Assembly (NCBI GenBank): GCA_036346275.1 | Contig: CM070722.1 | Coordinates: 24,327,336 to 24,391,335 of the forward strand | Source of the DNA: Otatea glauca | Taxonomy: Eukaryota; Streptophyta; Magnoliopsida; Poales; Poaceae | DNA length: 64,000 nucleotides | Direction: 5' to 3' | The notes under the pieces: generated by a model | Database searches by the model: none | Seen by the model: only the letters and a program-made list of their open reading frames with translations | What the model was told of the DNA's origin: nothing | Program-made: the position numbers and the translations under genes | Part shown: positions 10,330 through 21,913 of the stretch, piece after piece | Layout: every line of letters starts with the position of its first letter | How positions within the stretch are numbered: the first letter of the stretch is position 1

Positions 10330-10625
10330 GTGTTTTCCGCAAAAGGGCTTAACCGTAATGCTACAAAAAATTGCAAAAAGGACCTAAACGAAATGTGTTT
10401 TTTTCCTAAAAAAAGACCTAAACGGGTTTTCCCCCCTAAAAGGACCTAATCGTAATTTTGATTTTTAAGTAAAAGGACCCGAGCGCAATACTTAAAAACG
10501 CATAAAGGACCTAGACATAATATATTTTCTTTTTTTAAAAGGACCTAATCGTAATTTTTTTCCCAAAAAAGAATCTAATCATAATTTTTTTGTGGAAAAA
10601 GGACCCGAACGCAAATTTTTTTTGC
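10330..10625 (+). repeat. Degenerate tandem array of a ggacctaa..cgtaat motif
   Basis: Eight or so units of 30-40 bp vary around aaaaggacctaatcgtaattttt (read aaaaggaccta + a/t + cgtaat + T-run). They have T-runs of variable length and substitutions such as ggacccgaacgcaa. The array runs into a ggctcggctcgagctcgagc segment. A weaker relative lies at 5260-5400. No protein-coding signal was seen. Confidence 0.6.
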
Positions 10626-11989
10626 CGGCTCGGCTCGAGCTCGAGCTGAGCCGGGTCTTCCACGGCTCAAACAAACCTGCGAGCGGCATTTCCTCCATCT
10701 TTAGTAGATGGAGGATTTGCTAGTAAGTGGACAATTAGCGGTGATGCTGTGTAGCATGGAGCTGGAGCGGTGGCCTCTATCGGACCCGAGAATAAATCCC
10801 CAAAATCATCTATGTATACTGTATTAGTCCAAAAAAATTAGTAAATATAGCTGATACCACAACATATCATATAAAATTTTATTAATTTCATTATCATATT
10901 TTTTTCAATATTAATGGCTCACAGGCCAACCTAAAATATAGGAAATCTGCCACAGGTAATCGACTAGGGCAGCAGCCTAGTCATCGGGATCCTCACTGGT
11001 GTAGAAGGGCTCCTCCTCTAAAAACAACAGGTAGTACAAAGTGTGCATATAAAGTACTTGCAAATCTTATATGAAATGCGGTATTAATATCGGGACAACA
11101 AAGGAAGGCATATTATGGTTATTTTGAGCATAAAGTAACATTTCCAATACATTAAGTAATTTTAAATGCGTACTTGATATAGTAAAATTGGGTTTAAGAT
11201 CAATTTTTCCACACATGATTCATCCCGGAGTTTCATCTCAAATTTTCCCATATGGACTCTCTCCACTTATAAACCACTTTTCAGAAATCATTTTTGAAAA
11301 ACCAAAGTCTAATCTATGAAAAGCTTTCTCATCATGCCTATGACCGCGTGCACGGCTAATCGATTAGTTTTACACAACAAGACATGATAGTCTACTTTTG
11401 TCAAAATACAAACTTTTTTTGGTGTGCGAGAGAGAAAATCATGATAAAGCTCTATAAAACTCCATCCATATAGTCATGTCCACTAAGATTTCACCGCTGA
11501 AAGGGCTAAACCACCCTAGTCAGAAGCCCCCTCTTACGCCGAGTGGTAGCCTTACACCCCACTTTCAACCTAATGACACGACTGTCTCATACCAGACATA
11601 TGGAAGTACGGTAAGGCTTTACATTCAGCGAAATATTGACCGATTCTTAATTGAGTAGGCGAGACTTTCCACAAACCCAGCTCTAGTGCTTCACTACACC
11701 CACCTGACAACCATTCTCGCTCAGTCTATACCACATTTTCACTTTTCATGAATCATATCATTTTTCATAACTTTCCATGGCACACCAATACCAAGGAATG
11801 GTTTCGATGATGTTTTGGCCAGACTCAATTCCAGTTTGTGTGCTCTTTCAAGTGGCTAGTGATTGTGCAGCCTTGAGTTAATAAAATTCCTTTGTTTTTT
11901 TTAAAAAAAAACTCTTTTGTAACTTTACATGAAATCAATTTATTATTCTTGTAATTGTTCCTTTGTCTCATGAATGAAAGCCATTTGAG
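10626..11989. other. Region without recognised genes
   Basis: Nothing coding was recognised. Near 10985-11030 the minus strand reads gaggaggagcccttctacac then gaggatcccgatgactag, which recalls acidic Glu/Asp codon runs near the 3' end of gypsy LTRs (compare 33430-33480). A diverged minus-oriented LTR may lie here. The segment 11500-11640 has a 60-codon frame without motifs. Confidence 0.35.
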
Positions 11990-13475
11990 ATCCCCGGATC
12001 AATTTTGGTTCCTGTGTGGGGTTTGGGGTGAGAGAGGCTGTTAGGGTTCTAATGTATATTCAATGCTTCAGTCAGTTATGGGACTAGAAATTTTTTTATA
12101 AAGTGTATACTTGATATGTACAACTTTATAGTCTTTTACAATAATTTTGTAACATCATAAATATAATACATATATTTAAAATTTGTTAAAAATATAGTAC
12201 AAATAGTTCTAAGGTTTTGAAAATCTCAAATCACCAAAATCGAAACCAACTCAATCAACAAATTTGACCTATTAAAGAGATGAGTTTATAGCGTTTTTTA
12301 ATTTTTTTAAGGTGCCAGACATACACGGCACCCCTTATTTCGGCCCCTACTTGTAGGACATCATTTTTATATTGGATATTTCCGCCCCAGCTTGTACCTA
12401 ACACTAGATGGCTCTTACGTGGATTATTCCATAATTTCCAATGCTACCTTATATATGATCGCTTGGCTCTAGCTTAACTGGTATTGTTGGTATTTTTGCT
12501 TGGGTTATTATTACGCATGCCTTGAGTGAAGGACTAGGGGTGGGCAATTTTTAACCGAAACTGAAAAACCGAACCGAATTTACCGAAAAAATTTGTTTTT
12601 TCGGTTTTTGATTTTCGGTTCGGTTTGTATTTTGACCCGGTTCGGTTTTCGGTACTCGGTTCGGTTTTTGAATTTTGAAAACCGAACTACCGAGAAACCG
12701 AACTAACTCATGCTTGGCTCGGTGGCTCTGGCTCCGTCCGTTCGATCTGATCCATTCGGCCATTCTCCATTTTTTTTCCTCGCGCACCGTCTCCTCCACT
12801 CGTGGACCTCGACGCCTCATCTCCTTCCCTCTCCGGCTCTCCCCGCGCCCCTCGCCTCCCTCCCTTGCCGCCGCCGGTGCGCCGCCTTCCTCCCTCTCAA
12901 GGCTCCCACCCCCTCCCACGGTCCCTCCTTCGTCTCCCTCTCATGTCGCTGCACGGGCGCGCCCAGCGCCACCTTCCTCCCTCTCCAGCTCTCCCCTCGC
13001 CCGCGGCGTTGCTTCGTGTGTGCGGTGATGGTGGGCGCAGGCCAGAGGCCGTGACCGAGGCAGGGCTCTGTGGCGGCATGGGCGCAAGCTAGCAGTAGCA
13101 GACTAGCATATCGATCTAGAAATCTAGAATGGATTATGGCGGTTTGGAGATTCTGTGAACCGAAAAACTGATCAGAATTTTTTTCGGTTAATTCGGTTCG
13201 ATTTTCAAATTAGTTCGATTCGATTCGGTTAACAGTTTTCGAAAATAGGTTTTCTAAAAAAATTAAAAAAATAAAAAAAATCGAATAAACCGAACGTCTA
13301 CCCCGTAAAGAACCATCGCCGGTAGAAATGGACACACAACTGTAGTCATTCCCTTACAGGCGCACACGCACCCTTGCCTGAATGGATTTCAGGTCAGAAA
13401 AAGCAGTCTGCATTACTGTAGGCAAATAGTGGCTAAACATGCAAACAGTGTTGCTTGTCTGTTATCGTGGCTAGG
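11990..13475 (+). repeat. Duplicated LON 3'-flank segment, copy 2
   Basis: Colinear partner of 4590-4985. Matching phrases occur at 12040 (ggctgttagggtt), 12400 (acactagatggctctta), 12465 (gcttggctctagc), 12510 (gcatgccttgagt) and 13420 (gcaaatagtggctaaaca). It is longer because of a TIR element at 12535-13307 and other small insertions. No second set of LON exons was found upstream of it. Confidence 0.75.
12535..13307. mobile_element. TIR element (hAT-like) with GC-rich core
   Basis: The left end TAGGGGTGGGCAATTTTTAA and the inverted right end TACGGGGTAGACGTTCGG are imperfect inverted repeats. Subterminal ttcggtt/aaccgaa words are dense at both ends (12560-12700 and 13140-13290). Copy 1 of the duplicated flank lacks this block, so it is an insertion. 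Flanks aaggac and aagaac may be a worn target duplication. The core (12720-13090) is CT-rich and GC-rich, with open frames rich in Pro, Ser and Arg on both strands, probably from composition. Captured host DNA is possible but no gene was recognised. Confidence 0.6.
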
Positions 13476-14744
13476 GAGATACAGCATCGACAGTTCGAGA
13501 ATTTTTTACGTTTTTAGCCTCATCTTTTCCGGTTTTTCTGAAAATGTCACCCAACCATTCGAAATTTCAGAAATAGCCCTCCAACAATTTATTTCAGCGA
13601 TGCACGAGCGCTGGAATTTTTTGTGAAAATTTTTAATGCATTTCCAGTGGTCTGGATTTTTTTTAATATTTCAGTGATCCATAATCGCTGAAACATATTT
13701 AATTTGCGGCGTGGCGAAAACTGTTTTTATTTTTCAATGGCGGCGGTGCGGAAAAGCGGAAATCACTTCAACGGCGTGGCGGCCGATTCGGTGATCGGCG
13801 CATCACTGAAATCGGCGCGGCGTATGGCGGTGGAGCACGGGCGCGTGGGCGAAAGGAGGAAACGGCGGCCTTGACGCGAGGAGAAAGCGGCGACGGCCAG
13901 CTCGTCACCGCGCGTGTAAAGACGGGAAAAAAGCGGGGAGGGTACAAATTTGCCTAGTTTCGCGTGAAAGGCTGCATAATTGAAATGTGATGTCTTGTCG
14001 TCGAAAGCAATAAAAAACAGTCGTTTCTTCAGTGCTATAAATCACTGCTCTGTTCGATGGTTGCGATGATCTGCATTGCACATTCGAGGAAGAGGAGGCA
14101 GTGCGAGCGCTGATAACCGAGAGGCAGACGAGAGGAGAGGAGGGAAAAACAGAGAGAAAAACGAGGTGGAAAAGGAAATTTAGAGGCGTATTTCTGGAGG
14201 AATTTTTATGATTTTCATATTTTATAGTAGTTTTGTTGGAGTTTTTATTTTCGATCGTTTGTGAGGATCTATGTGTTGCGGTATAAATGCTGTAATGTTG
14301 GTTCATCATACATTCGTCGGGACATTTAATCTCCAGGAGAACTTCAGGAAGGTTAGTTCGAAATTTTCATGAAGATTAGTATTTTGTTATTATAGTAGTA
14401 GTATAATTAGTATAACATTAGTGTCATTTGCAGTGTACGAAATGATGTTATTACTATAATCAGATGGACGGGTTTAATCGAAGGAATTGGAGTATAATAG
14501 CGCATTGGCCACAGTGGGCATCTTGCATTATTGCAGAGGCACGCTTAGGTTATACAAGGATAAGCCCAACACACACCTCCTCCACCATATAGTGGAGTGC
14601 GAGCCGAAACAGAACAGGCGTCTCGGCAAGTCTCCGCCAAAGGTCAACTCACCAGAAGTGCAAGAGGGTACCTCCTATCGAAGAGGAAGGGACAAGGGAA
14701 AGCAGCCGACCGAGGTCCGCACCACGCAACAAATCCTTGACGCG
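13476..14744. other. Region without recognised genes
   Basis: The stretch 13490-13700 is AT-rich; 13700-13920 is GC-rich with repeated ggcg words. A 134-codon minus frame (13905-14309) has no motif and biased Ser/Thr/Asn composition. A + frame at 14487-14807 contains LRLYKDKPNTHLLHHIVE and a Lys/Arg-rich tail; it might be a scrap of a retroelement gag but matches nothing recognised. Confidence 0.35.
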
Positions 14745-15080
14745 TTACGCAGACCATCCGGGAACCCAGGTGGTATTAACATAGGGAACACCGGATGGCA
14801 AGTGTGAGGACGGTGCGGATGGTGGCTGGCTTGACGACAGGGCTGAACGTCTCAGCGAAGTCGATGCCGGCTTGTTGGAGAAGGCACAAAGTACCCATCT
14901 CGTTTTGTAGCGATCGAGGGAACCATCTGGGTTGTGTTTGTGGAGAAACACCCAATTGCCGGAGATGATGTTGGTGTTAGCCGGCTAAGCGATTAGATCC
15001 CATGCCCTGTTAGATAACAAGGCAATGTACTACTCGACCATGACTGAGTGCCAATTAGGATCTGACGAGTACTCGTACCA
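14745..15080 (-). pseudogene. Copia reverse transcriptase fragment
   Basis: Minus-strand reading gives DPNWHSVMVE, a stop, YIALLSNRAWDLIA, a stop, then NWVFLHKHNPDGSLDRYKTR. After a one-base shift it reads AGIDFAETFSPVVKPATIRT. These are the N-terminal landmarks of the Ty1/copia RT domain. It has at least two stops and one frameshift and is cut off before the catalytic YVDD. On the right it abuts the LTR of the Tat element, which probably inserted into it or beside it. Confidence 0.8.
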
Positions 15081-15953
15081 TGGGTACCCCAACGGCCCAG
15101 AGTAACGAACGGGCCGCCCCAAGACCGACTCCGACCAAAAGCCCCACGGGGCCGCGAAGGACGATTGACCCCGACCTAACGAGCTGCCCAAGCTCGTCCC
15201 GACCGATAGGCGTCCAGACCCCGCGGTCGGACTCCACAATCTCGACCAAGCTGAGGCGATCTGCGAGGGCCAACTGCTCGAGCCTCCGCGAGTCGCCGAC
15301 CACGTGCCTGCGGACACGATTGCTCGAGCGGCTGCGAGGCGGTGGCTCCTCCCGAGGAGGCGAGGAGGTTGCGAAGTCAAGCCCGGTCTCATCGCCCGGA
15401 TCGCCGCGGCATAAGGACACGCTCCCTCCCGAGGCAACGCCAGCGCCTGTTAGGCTTGCAGAGGGCAGTTGCGCTATTTCCCAAGGAAACGGCAAGCTGC
15501 TCTGCTCAGCAAGTCCACCAACCCAGTATGGGGCGAAGCAGACGCTAACCAATCGCCAAAATGAAGGACCAGAGCTCTTAGCGTAGGTCGTTTCATCCCT
15601 TCCTCTCCAACTCCCCATGTAACTGCCCCTCGGCTATATAAAGGAGGGGGCCCTCTGAGAGGCGTGAAGAGGTTCAGGCGCATAGACACACACGCACGAG
15701 CAAGAGACGGACTCCCGGCTCTCGATCTTCACGAATAGGCTTTCTTGCACTCACGTTCTCGAGCTCTCAGCTCCCGCTTGTAAAGCAGATGCGGTCATAC
15801 GCACCATGGTAATATAAGCACCACCACACGGCTGAGTAGGGGCGTTCGGCTGAACGATATCGTCTTGGACTCCTGAGTCTAACCATTCAAGGAGAGGGAG
15901 CGCGCGACCCCTTAGACTTAAAAATTCACTCGTCGGTGCTCGAAACGCCGACA
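15081..15953 (+). repeat. 5' LTR of left Tat element
   Basis: It ends ..aacgccgaca directly before the PBS. A TATA box lies at 15634 and the transcript start probably near 15665. The part before the TATA box is GC-rich with open frames on both strands that do not look coding. The 5' edge is uncertain, set where copia RT similarity ends. Confidence 0.6.
15634..15644 (+). promoter_or_regulatory. LTR promoter TATA box
   Basis: CTATATAAAGG sits about 320 bp before the LTR end, the expected place for the U3/R border of a Tat LTR. A second gypsy LTR in the window (62109-62591, minus) has an equivalent TATATAAG. Confidence 0.7.
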
Positions 15954-15973
15954 GTTGGCGTGCCAGGTAGGGG
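15954..15973 (+). other. Primer binding site
   Basis: GTTGGCGTGCCAGGTAGGGG follows the LTR end without a gap. The right Tat element has the near-identical GTTGGCGCACCAGGTAGGG at the same place, which supports this as the tRNA primer site. The tRNA was not identified. Confidence 0.7.
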
Positions 15974-16021
15974 TCTTTGCGCGTCCTTATCGTCATCTTC
16001 GGATTTCCACTCGCTTCCTTG

Positions 16022-17880
16022 ATGGCTTCCTTCACCGGCGACGACGTGTCCGCACCAAGGAGCTGGATCCGCTTCGGCTCCCTCGACTTCGTCACCACTT
16101 CGGGGGGAGAGCTCATGCTCATCCCCGCCGCCTTCGGAGACCAGGCCTGCGCTAGGATCCCGGACTCCGTCTCCAGCAATCTTGGTAACCCCTGGCTCGA
16201 GGCTCCCGTGCGGACCCCAAGGCCGGAGCCCGCCAAGCGCTGCGCCATCTCCGGCAATGACACCCGTGAGCCCGGGCAGGTGACTATGTCACCCCCCGTG
16301 GGCTCGCACCTCGTGGCAATGGCCGGCTATATGCCGCCGTCCCACGACTTCTTGCGGAAGGACTCCTCGGCCCGACTCCGGCTCCGACGCGAACACGTTG
16401 CGGCCGCCGCACTCTCGCGAGTGCAACATGGCGGGTATGGTCGACCCGACCGCAACCCCCGGCTCTGAGAGTTCTCATCCAGCGCACAGGCGCGGAAGAG
16501 GAATATCGCCATGGCCTTGTGAACGCCTCAAGCTCGCCGCGTCGAGCTCCAACAACAGCGCGAGGAGCTGGAGGCCCGAAGGATCGAGCTCGACAAACTC
16601 CAGGCTGACCTGGAGCAAAGTCAGCCCGAGCCTCCACTCGCACCTGGCGCTGCGCGTGGACGCGTGCGTCAGGTGCACCACCAGCTGGCGGAGGAATCCG
16701 ACGGTCCTCCGTTCTTCCCCCACGCAAGCCAAAATGTGGCCGCGGCTGCAATGCTTCTCCATGGCATTCCCGAGCCGGACGATCTGGAGGCCAAGGCGAC
16801 ATACCAGAACCTCGGGGGCTGGTGAGCAGCTGCCGTGCGGCACATGCGAACTCCGCTCCCACCACTCGGCGCCTCCTCCGGCCGCCGAGCCACACAGCCG
16901 CCGCTGCCGGCCGGTCCGGCAAAGCGGCCGCAGCGCCAACGGCCCTAGGCCTCGCGCACCCCGGTGCGCCAGCTCCTCGGCAACGACTACGACGCCCGTG
17001 CCACCATCAAGGCGCGGAAAAAAGCTGCAGACGAAGCGGCCCAGTCACAGGTCGTAGACAGCGGTCGCCGCGACGACCGCAGCCCGAGCCCCGATGGTCC
17101 AGGACCACGGGCCTTCTGTCAGGGGATCCGCTACGTGGATTTCCCTGCCAGGTTCAGGGCGCCGACCAACATAGCTATATACACTGGGGCAACGAACCCC
17201 GGCGTCTGGCTGGAAGATGGTAGGCTCGCATGCTGGGCGGGAGGAGCTACAGATGACCTCTTCATCATCCAGTACCTTCCCATCTACCTTGTGGACTCTG
17301 CTTGAGCCTGGCTCGAGTACTTGCCCATAAAAACTATCAGGAACTGGGCCGACTTGAAGAGCCTCTTCGTCGGAAACTTCCAGGGCACCTACAAGCGCCA
17401 CAGAAACTCTGGGACAAGAGCTGCAGCGACAGGGAGAGACTCTTGGGACTACATCGGCACTTCTCCCAACAATGCAACAGCTCCCGACATCTCCGGCGCC
17501 AATGTCGTGGGCGTTCATCTGGCACCTCTGCAAGGCCTTGGTGCACAAAGGCGGGCTGCGTCAAGCCCGGAACCACCAAGGAGCTCTTGGACGCCGCCAC
17601 CAACCACGCCTCTGGCGAAGAGGCTGTGGGGGCCATCTTCGAGAGGGGAAAGGCCAAGCAAGAGCCCGGCACTCAAGCCGGATCCCCTTTCGATTGCTCC
17701 GACAAGCGGAAGCGGCAAGGGAAACAGGGCCGAGAAGGCTGCCTGGTCGCGGCTACCAACCACCCTGCCAAGCTGCAAGCTCGACCGACTGTCTCGCCCG
17801 ACCACTTTGAAAAGCTGATGGAGAGCCGTGTCGCCACGGGTTCCCGTCAAATACAAATGTCGGGGCGCCAAGTCTGAAGC
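16022..17880 (+). pseudogene. Tat gag, decayed
   Basis: It starts MASFTGDDVSAPRSWIRFGS. A coiled-coil-like stretch VELQQQREELEARRIELDKL begins near 16542, followed by PFFPHASQNVAAAAMLLHGI. The retrotransposon gag core lies at about 17140-17400 (PTNIAIYTGATNPGVWLEDG, LACWAGGATDDLFIIQYLPI, IRNWADLKSLFVGNFQGTY). A later piece has ATNHASGEEAVGAIFERGKA. Reading requires several frame changes, and stops fall at about 16825 and 16945 and just after 17300. It should encode the capsid precursor but cannot do so now. Confidence 0.75.
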
Positions 17881-17979
17881 GCTTCTATCCAAAGCACCCC
17901 CACGATGTCACGGGGTAAGGAAAGAAGCGGACCCGGCCCCGGCCGAGGAAAGAGGCGGCGCCGAGTTCCCGAACTTCGG

Positions 17980-18560
17980 CGGTGCTGATGATCTTTGGTG
18001 GACGGCGTCCCTCGCCCGATAAGCGGCGGCTCAAGCTCACCTTAGTGAGGTCCACACGGCAACTCCGCCGTCCCCAATACCTTGCCGTGGTCGGAATCTC
18101 CGATCACCTTCGGCCGGACCGACCATCCCGACCACGATGCGGTAGGAAATATCCGCGGTGGTCGACCCATCGTGGGGACAAAGCGCGACCAAGGTGCTCA
18201 TGGATGAGGCGGCGTTCTCAACATCCTATCGTTGATCGCAGCGCCATGGGGTCCCCGCTCGAGCCTCCGGCGAGCAAGGCGCCTTCCACGGCGTCATGCA
18301 GGCGACAAGCCCACCCGCTCGGGCGAGGTCAACCTACCCGTGACTTTGGAGGACCGGACAACTTCCGCCTGAAACCCTCACCTTCGAGGTGGTGGATTTT
18401 CTGGCTCCTACCACGCCATTGCAGGAGGCCATGCTCGCCAAGTTCATGGCGGTCCCGGCTACCTACCTCGAGCTAAAGATGCAGGCCACGGGAGTAATCA
18501 TCGTGGCCTCATCTTTCGGCTTGCCTACAAGCTATGGCCGAAGCGGTGTGAGTTAGCATC
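17980..18560 (+). pseudogene. Tat aspartic protease region, decayed
   Basis: The region between gag and RT begins with LMIFGG, usual just before Tat protease, and has scattered family words in shifting frames. At the expected active site (about 18200) the reading is VLMDEAAFSTS rather than the DGGSGLN seen intact in the right Tat element, so the catalytic segment is broken by small indels. Confidence 0.65.
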
Positions 18561-18779
18561 GTGGTCATCGCCTCGGTGAACTTCGCAAACCTCCGGGGCA
18601 AACCTCCGAGTCCGCCCCCGACTCTGGCAAGTCAGGATCCGGATCCTTCAAGTCCACCGAGGACACGAAGGAGGTTTCGGTCGATCCCAAGGATCCGACC
18701 AAAACCGTGCGGGTTGGAGCCGCGCTCCCCGCCAAATAGGAAAGCGCGCTCGTCGACTTCCTCCGCGCCAACCGAGACA

Positions 18780-19570
18780 TCTTCGCATGGAGGTCATCCG
18801 ACATGCCAGGAATCCCAAGGGAGGTCGCCGAGCACTCCTTAAACATCTGACCAGGCTCAAGGCCGGTCGCCCAACGCCTGCGCCGCTTAGACGAGGAGAA
18901 ACGAAGGGTCATAGGGGAAGAGATCGCCAAGCTCTTGGCCGCAGGGTTTGTGAAGGAAGTCTGCCACCCCAAGTGGCTGGTAACCCTGTCCTTGTAAAAA
19001 AGAAAAATGGGCAATGGAGGATGTGTGTTGACTACACGAGCATGAACAAGGCATGTCCCAAGGACCCGTTCTCTTTGCCCCGCATCGACCAAGTCGTCGA
19101 CTCCACTGCAGGGTGCGAATCCCTGTCCTTTCTGGATGCCTACTCGGGCTACCACCAGATAGCGGTAAAGGAGTCCGACCAGGTCACAACCTCCTTCATC
19201 ACCCCGTTCGGCTCGTTCTGTTACGTAACGATGCCATTTGGTCTAAAAAACGTGGGCGCTACATACCAACGATGTATGCAAACGTGCTTGATGACCGATT
19301 GGCGTAACCTCGGCGTCGTCGGCTTATCGTCGTCAAAACTAGAAAGGCCGATGACCTCATCCCGACCTAGAGAAATCTTTGCGAACCTCCGACGGTGCGG
19401 ATAAGGCTCAACCAGAAATGCGTTTGGGGTCCCCAAAGAAAGCTACTCGGCTTCATCATCTCCGGCGTGGCATCGAAGCCAGCGGAAAAGATCTCGGCGA
19501 TCTTAAAGATGGGCGATCGGCAACTTTGAAAGGGTCAAAAGCTAACCGGATGCTGCAGCCTTAAGCCGTT
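18780..19570 (+). pseudogene. Tat reverse transcriptase, catalytic motif lost
   Basis: Clear RT blocks are present: NPVLVKKKNGQWRMCVDYTS, MNKACPKDPFSLPRIDQVVD, SFLDAYSGYHQIAVKESDQ, TTSFITPFGSFCYVTMPFGL and KNVGATYQRCMQTCL. Where YVDD should follow, at about 19300, the sequence reads NLGVVGLSS, so the catalytic Asp pair is gone. Downstream thumb words continue in changed frames (LIPT/EIFANLRR, RNLGVV). The right Tat copy keeps YVDD. Confidence 0.8.
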
Positions 19571-20092
19571 CGTGTCTCGCCTCGGCGGCGCGGGATCCGC
19601 TCTACAAGCTTGCTCAAGAAGTCCGTCGATTATTTGGACCCGGGAGGCTCGAAGCCCTCACCCGACTAAAGGCTTTCTGATCTCACGCGATCTTGGTCGC
19701 CCGGCACGGAAGAACCACTGCTCCTCTACATCGCGCTCGACCCAAGTCGTCGGTCGACCTCGTCGTGAAACGAGCGGAAGAAGGCTATGTGCTCAAGGTA
19801 CAATGGCTAGTCTACTTCATCGGTGAAGTCCTCTCGAGTCAAAGCTCGGTACCGCGGTCGGCGGCGCTCTATGCGGTGCTCATCCGAAGAGGAAGTTGGT
19901 CCATTAGCCGGCCGGCATCCCGTTACAGTGGTGACCACGTCACCGCTTGGAGAAATCATCCACAACCGCGACGCCTCAGGAAGAATAGCCAAATGGGCGC
20001 TCGAGCTCAATGGCCACGACATATCGTACGTTCCTTGAACGGCGATCAAGTCGTAGGCCCTGACTGACTTCGTCGCCGAGTGGACCGAAGCC
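19571..20092 (+). pseudogene. Tat RT connection / RNase H-like segment, decayed
   Basis: Frames jump between 19571 and 20092. Recognisable pieces are HALKVQ-type AEEGYVLKVQWLVYFIGEVL near 19775, LLYAVL-like ALYAVLIRRGSW near 19868, and PLGEIIHNRDASGRIAKWAL then GHDISYVP near 19945-20038. In the right Tat element the same stretch reads PVYFVSEVLSES. Substitutions of C to T (ccag to ctag type) and small deletions are frequent. Confidence 0.6.
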
Positions 20093-20545
20093 CAATTGCC
20101 ACCAGCGTTTGAAGACCCCGAGTACTGGACAATGTACTTCGATGGGTCCTACACCAAGAACGGCGCGGGCGCGCGAGTCGTCATCATTTCCCCACTCGGG
20201 AACAAGCTCCAGTATGCCATTCGGCTGCTCTTCGATGCGACCAACAACGTCGCCGAGTACGAGGCCCTCGTCAACGGTCTTCGGATCGCTGCCGACCTTG
20301 GTGCTCGCCAACTCTATGTCCACGGAGACTCCAAACTTGTCGTCAACCAAGTCATGAAGGCCGCGGAGCCCCGAGACGCCCGCATGGCCGCGTATTGCCA
20401 GGAAGTGCGTAAGCTCGAGGAAAGATCCAAGGGTTTCGAGCTTCACCATAGCTACAGACGCTACAATGGTGAGGCCGATTACCTAGCCAATCTCGCATCC
20501 GCAAGAGGTTCGATCCCACCTGGGATCTTCGTTTGCGATCTTTGA
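20093..20545 (+). pseudogene. Tat RNase H domain, still open
   Basis: A 150-codon frame reads MYFDGSYTKNGAGARVVIIS near its start, then NNVAEYEALVNGLRIA, LYVHGDSKLVVNQVMK, AAYCQEVRKLEER and YNGEADYLANLASARG. The four acidic residues of RNase H can be placed: D of FDGS, E of AEYEAL, D of GDSKLV and D of EADYLA. The frame ends in TGA at 20543, separate from the integrase frame. The domain is intact on paper but lies in a dead polyprotein. Confidence 0.8.
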
Positions 20546-20560
20546 CAGCCATCCGTCCAA

Positions 20561-21913
20561 ATGGACTCGGCGTCCGAGCGGCCGTCCAACCTGTCCAAGG
20601 TAACCACTCCGACCGCCGAACGGTCAGACGTAGAGTCGCCCAGGTCAGGCCGCGACATGTTGATGACCGATTTCGACTGGAGGAAGCCCTTCGTCGACCG
20701 ACTGACCGATGGATCGCTCCCCACCGACCCGACCGAGGCACGGCGCCTCGCTCGTCGGGCGAAGTCTTTCGTCCTGGTCGGAGAAGACCTCTACAAAAGG
20801 AGTCTCTCTGGAGTCCTCCAGAAATGCGTTCTGGCCGACCAAGGGAGGTGGCTGCTGCTCGATATCCATGGTGGTGTCTGTGGTCACCACGCCGCACCCC
20901 GGTCCCTAGTGGGAAAAGCCTTCCGGCAAGGCTTCTACTGGCCGACCGCCATGTCTGACGCCGAGCAAATCGTTCGCACTTGCAAGGGATGCCAATTCTT
21001 CGCCCGGCAAACGCATCTTTCGGCACAGGCCTTACAGACGATCCCCATCACATGGCCATTCGCGGTCTGGGGACTCGATCTGGTCGGGCCCATCAAAAAG
21101 GCCCCCGGGGGCTTTACCCACCTCCTTGTCGCGGTGGACAAGTTCACCAAGTGGATAGAGGCCAAGCCAGTCACCAGCATCACATCGGTGCAGGCGGTTA
21201 CTTTCTTCCGCGACATCATTTTTCGGTTCGGAGTCCCGAACTCCATCATCACCGACAAAGGCACGCAGTTCACAGGGAAGGAATTCCTCGAGTTCTGCGA
21301 CGACTTCAACATCCGCATCGATTGGGCAGCCGTGGCCCATCCGCGGACCAACGGCCAGGTCGAGCGGGCGAACGGCATGATTCTCCAGGGGCACAAGCCA
21401 CGAATCTTCAGTCGACTGAAGAAATTTGCGGGACGATGGGTGGCTGAGTTACCTTTCGTCCTCTGGAGCCTGCGGACCACACCGACCTGGTCGACCGGGT
21501 TTACACCATTCTTCATGGTGTTCGGTTCCGAAGCTGTCTTGCCAACCGACCTGGATTACGGCGCCCCGAGACTACAAGCCTTTGACGAGGCACGGGGGCT
21601 CGTCTCGCAACAAGACGCCATCGACCAGCTCGACGAGGCGCGTGACGTCGCCATTCTACGATCGGCCAAGTACCAGCAAGCACTGCGACGCTACCACAAT
21701 CGTCAGGTCCGAGGCCGGTCCTTCAACGAGGGCGACCTGGTCCTGCGCCAGGTTCAATGCAGCAAAGACCGGCACAAGCTGTCGCCGCCATGGGAAGGCT
21801 CCTTCACCGTCGTGGAGGTTCTCCGACCTAGCACCTTCTGACTCAAGGACGCGGATGGCAATGTCCTCTCCAGTGCGTGGAACATAGAAAAGTTAAGGCG
21901 ATTCTATCCCTAA
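20561..21913 (+). pseudogene. Tat integrase, nearly full length, nonsense near the end
   Basis: One frame runs from about 20561 to a TGA at 21839. The zinc-binding HHCC part is HGGVCGHHAAPRSLVGKAF with CKGCQFFARQ. The DDE core has WGLDLVGPIKKAPGGFTHLL, IITDKGTQFTGKEFLEF and HPRTNGQVERANGMILQ, so D, D and E are all present. The C-terminal part has LVLRQVQCSKDRHKLSPPWE. The TGA stands where a Trp codon would continue into DADGNVLSSAWNIEKLRRF, which closes with TAA at 21911-21913. It is the best preserved protein of the left element. Confidence 0.85.

Noticed and set aside
12551..13092. Proline/serine/arginine-rich frames in the TIR element
   Set aside because: Open on both strands because of a CT-rich, GC-rich core; no recognisable domain.
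13905..14309. 134-codon minus frame as a host gene
   Set aside because: Low-complexity Ser/Thr/Asn composition, no motif, no splice or promoter context.
20561..21841. Domesticated integrase gene
   Set aside because: Although open, it is in its normal place within a decayed Tat pol and has no promoter or start context of its own.
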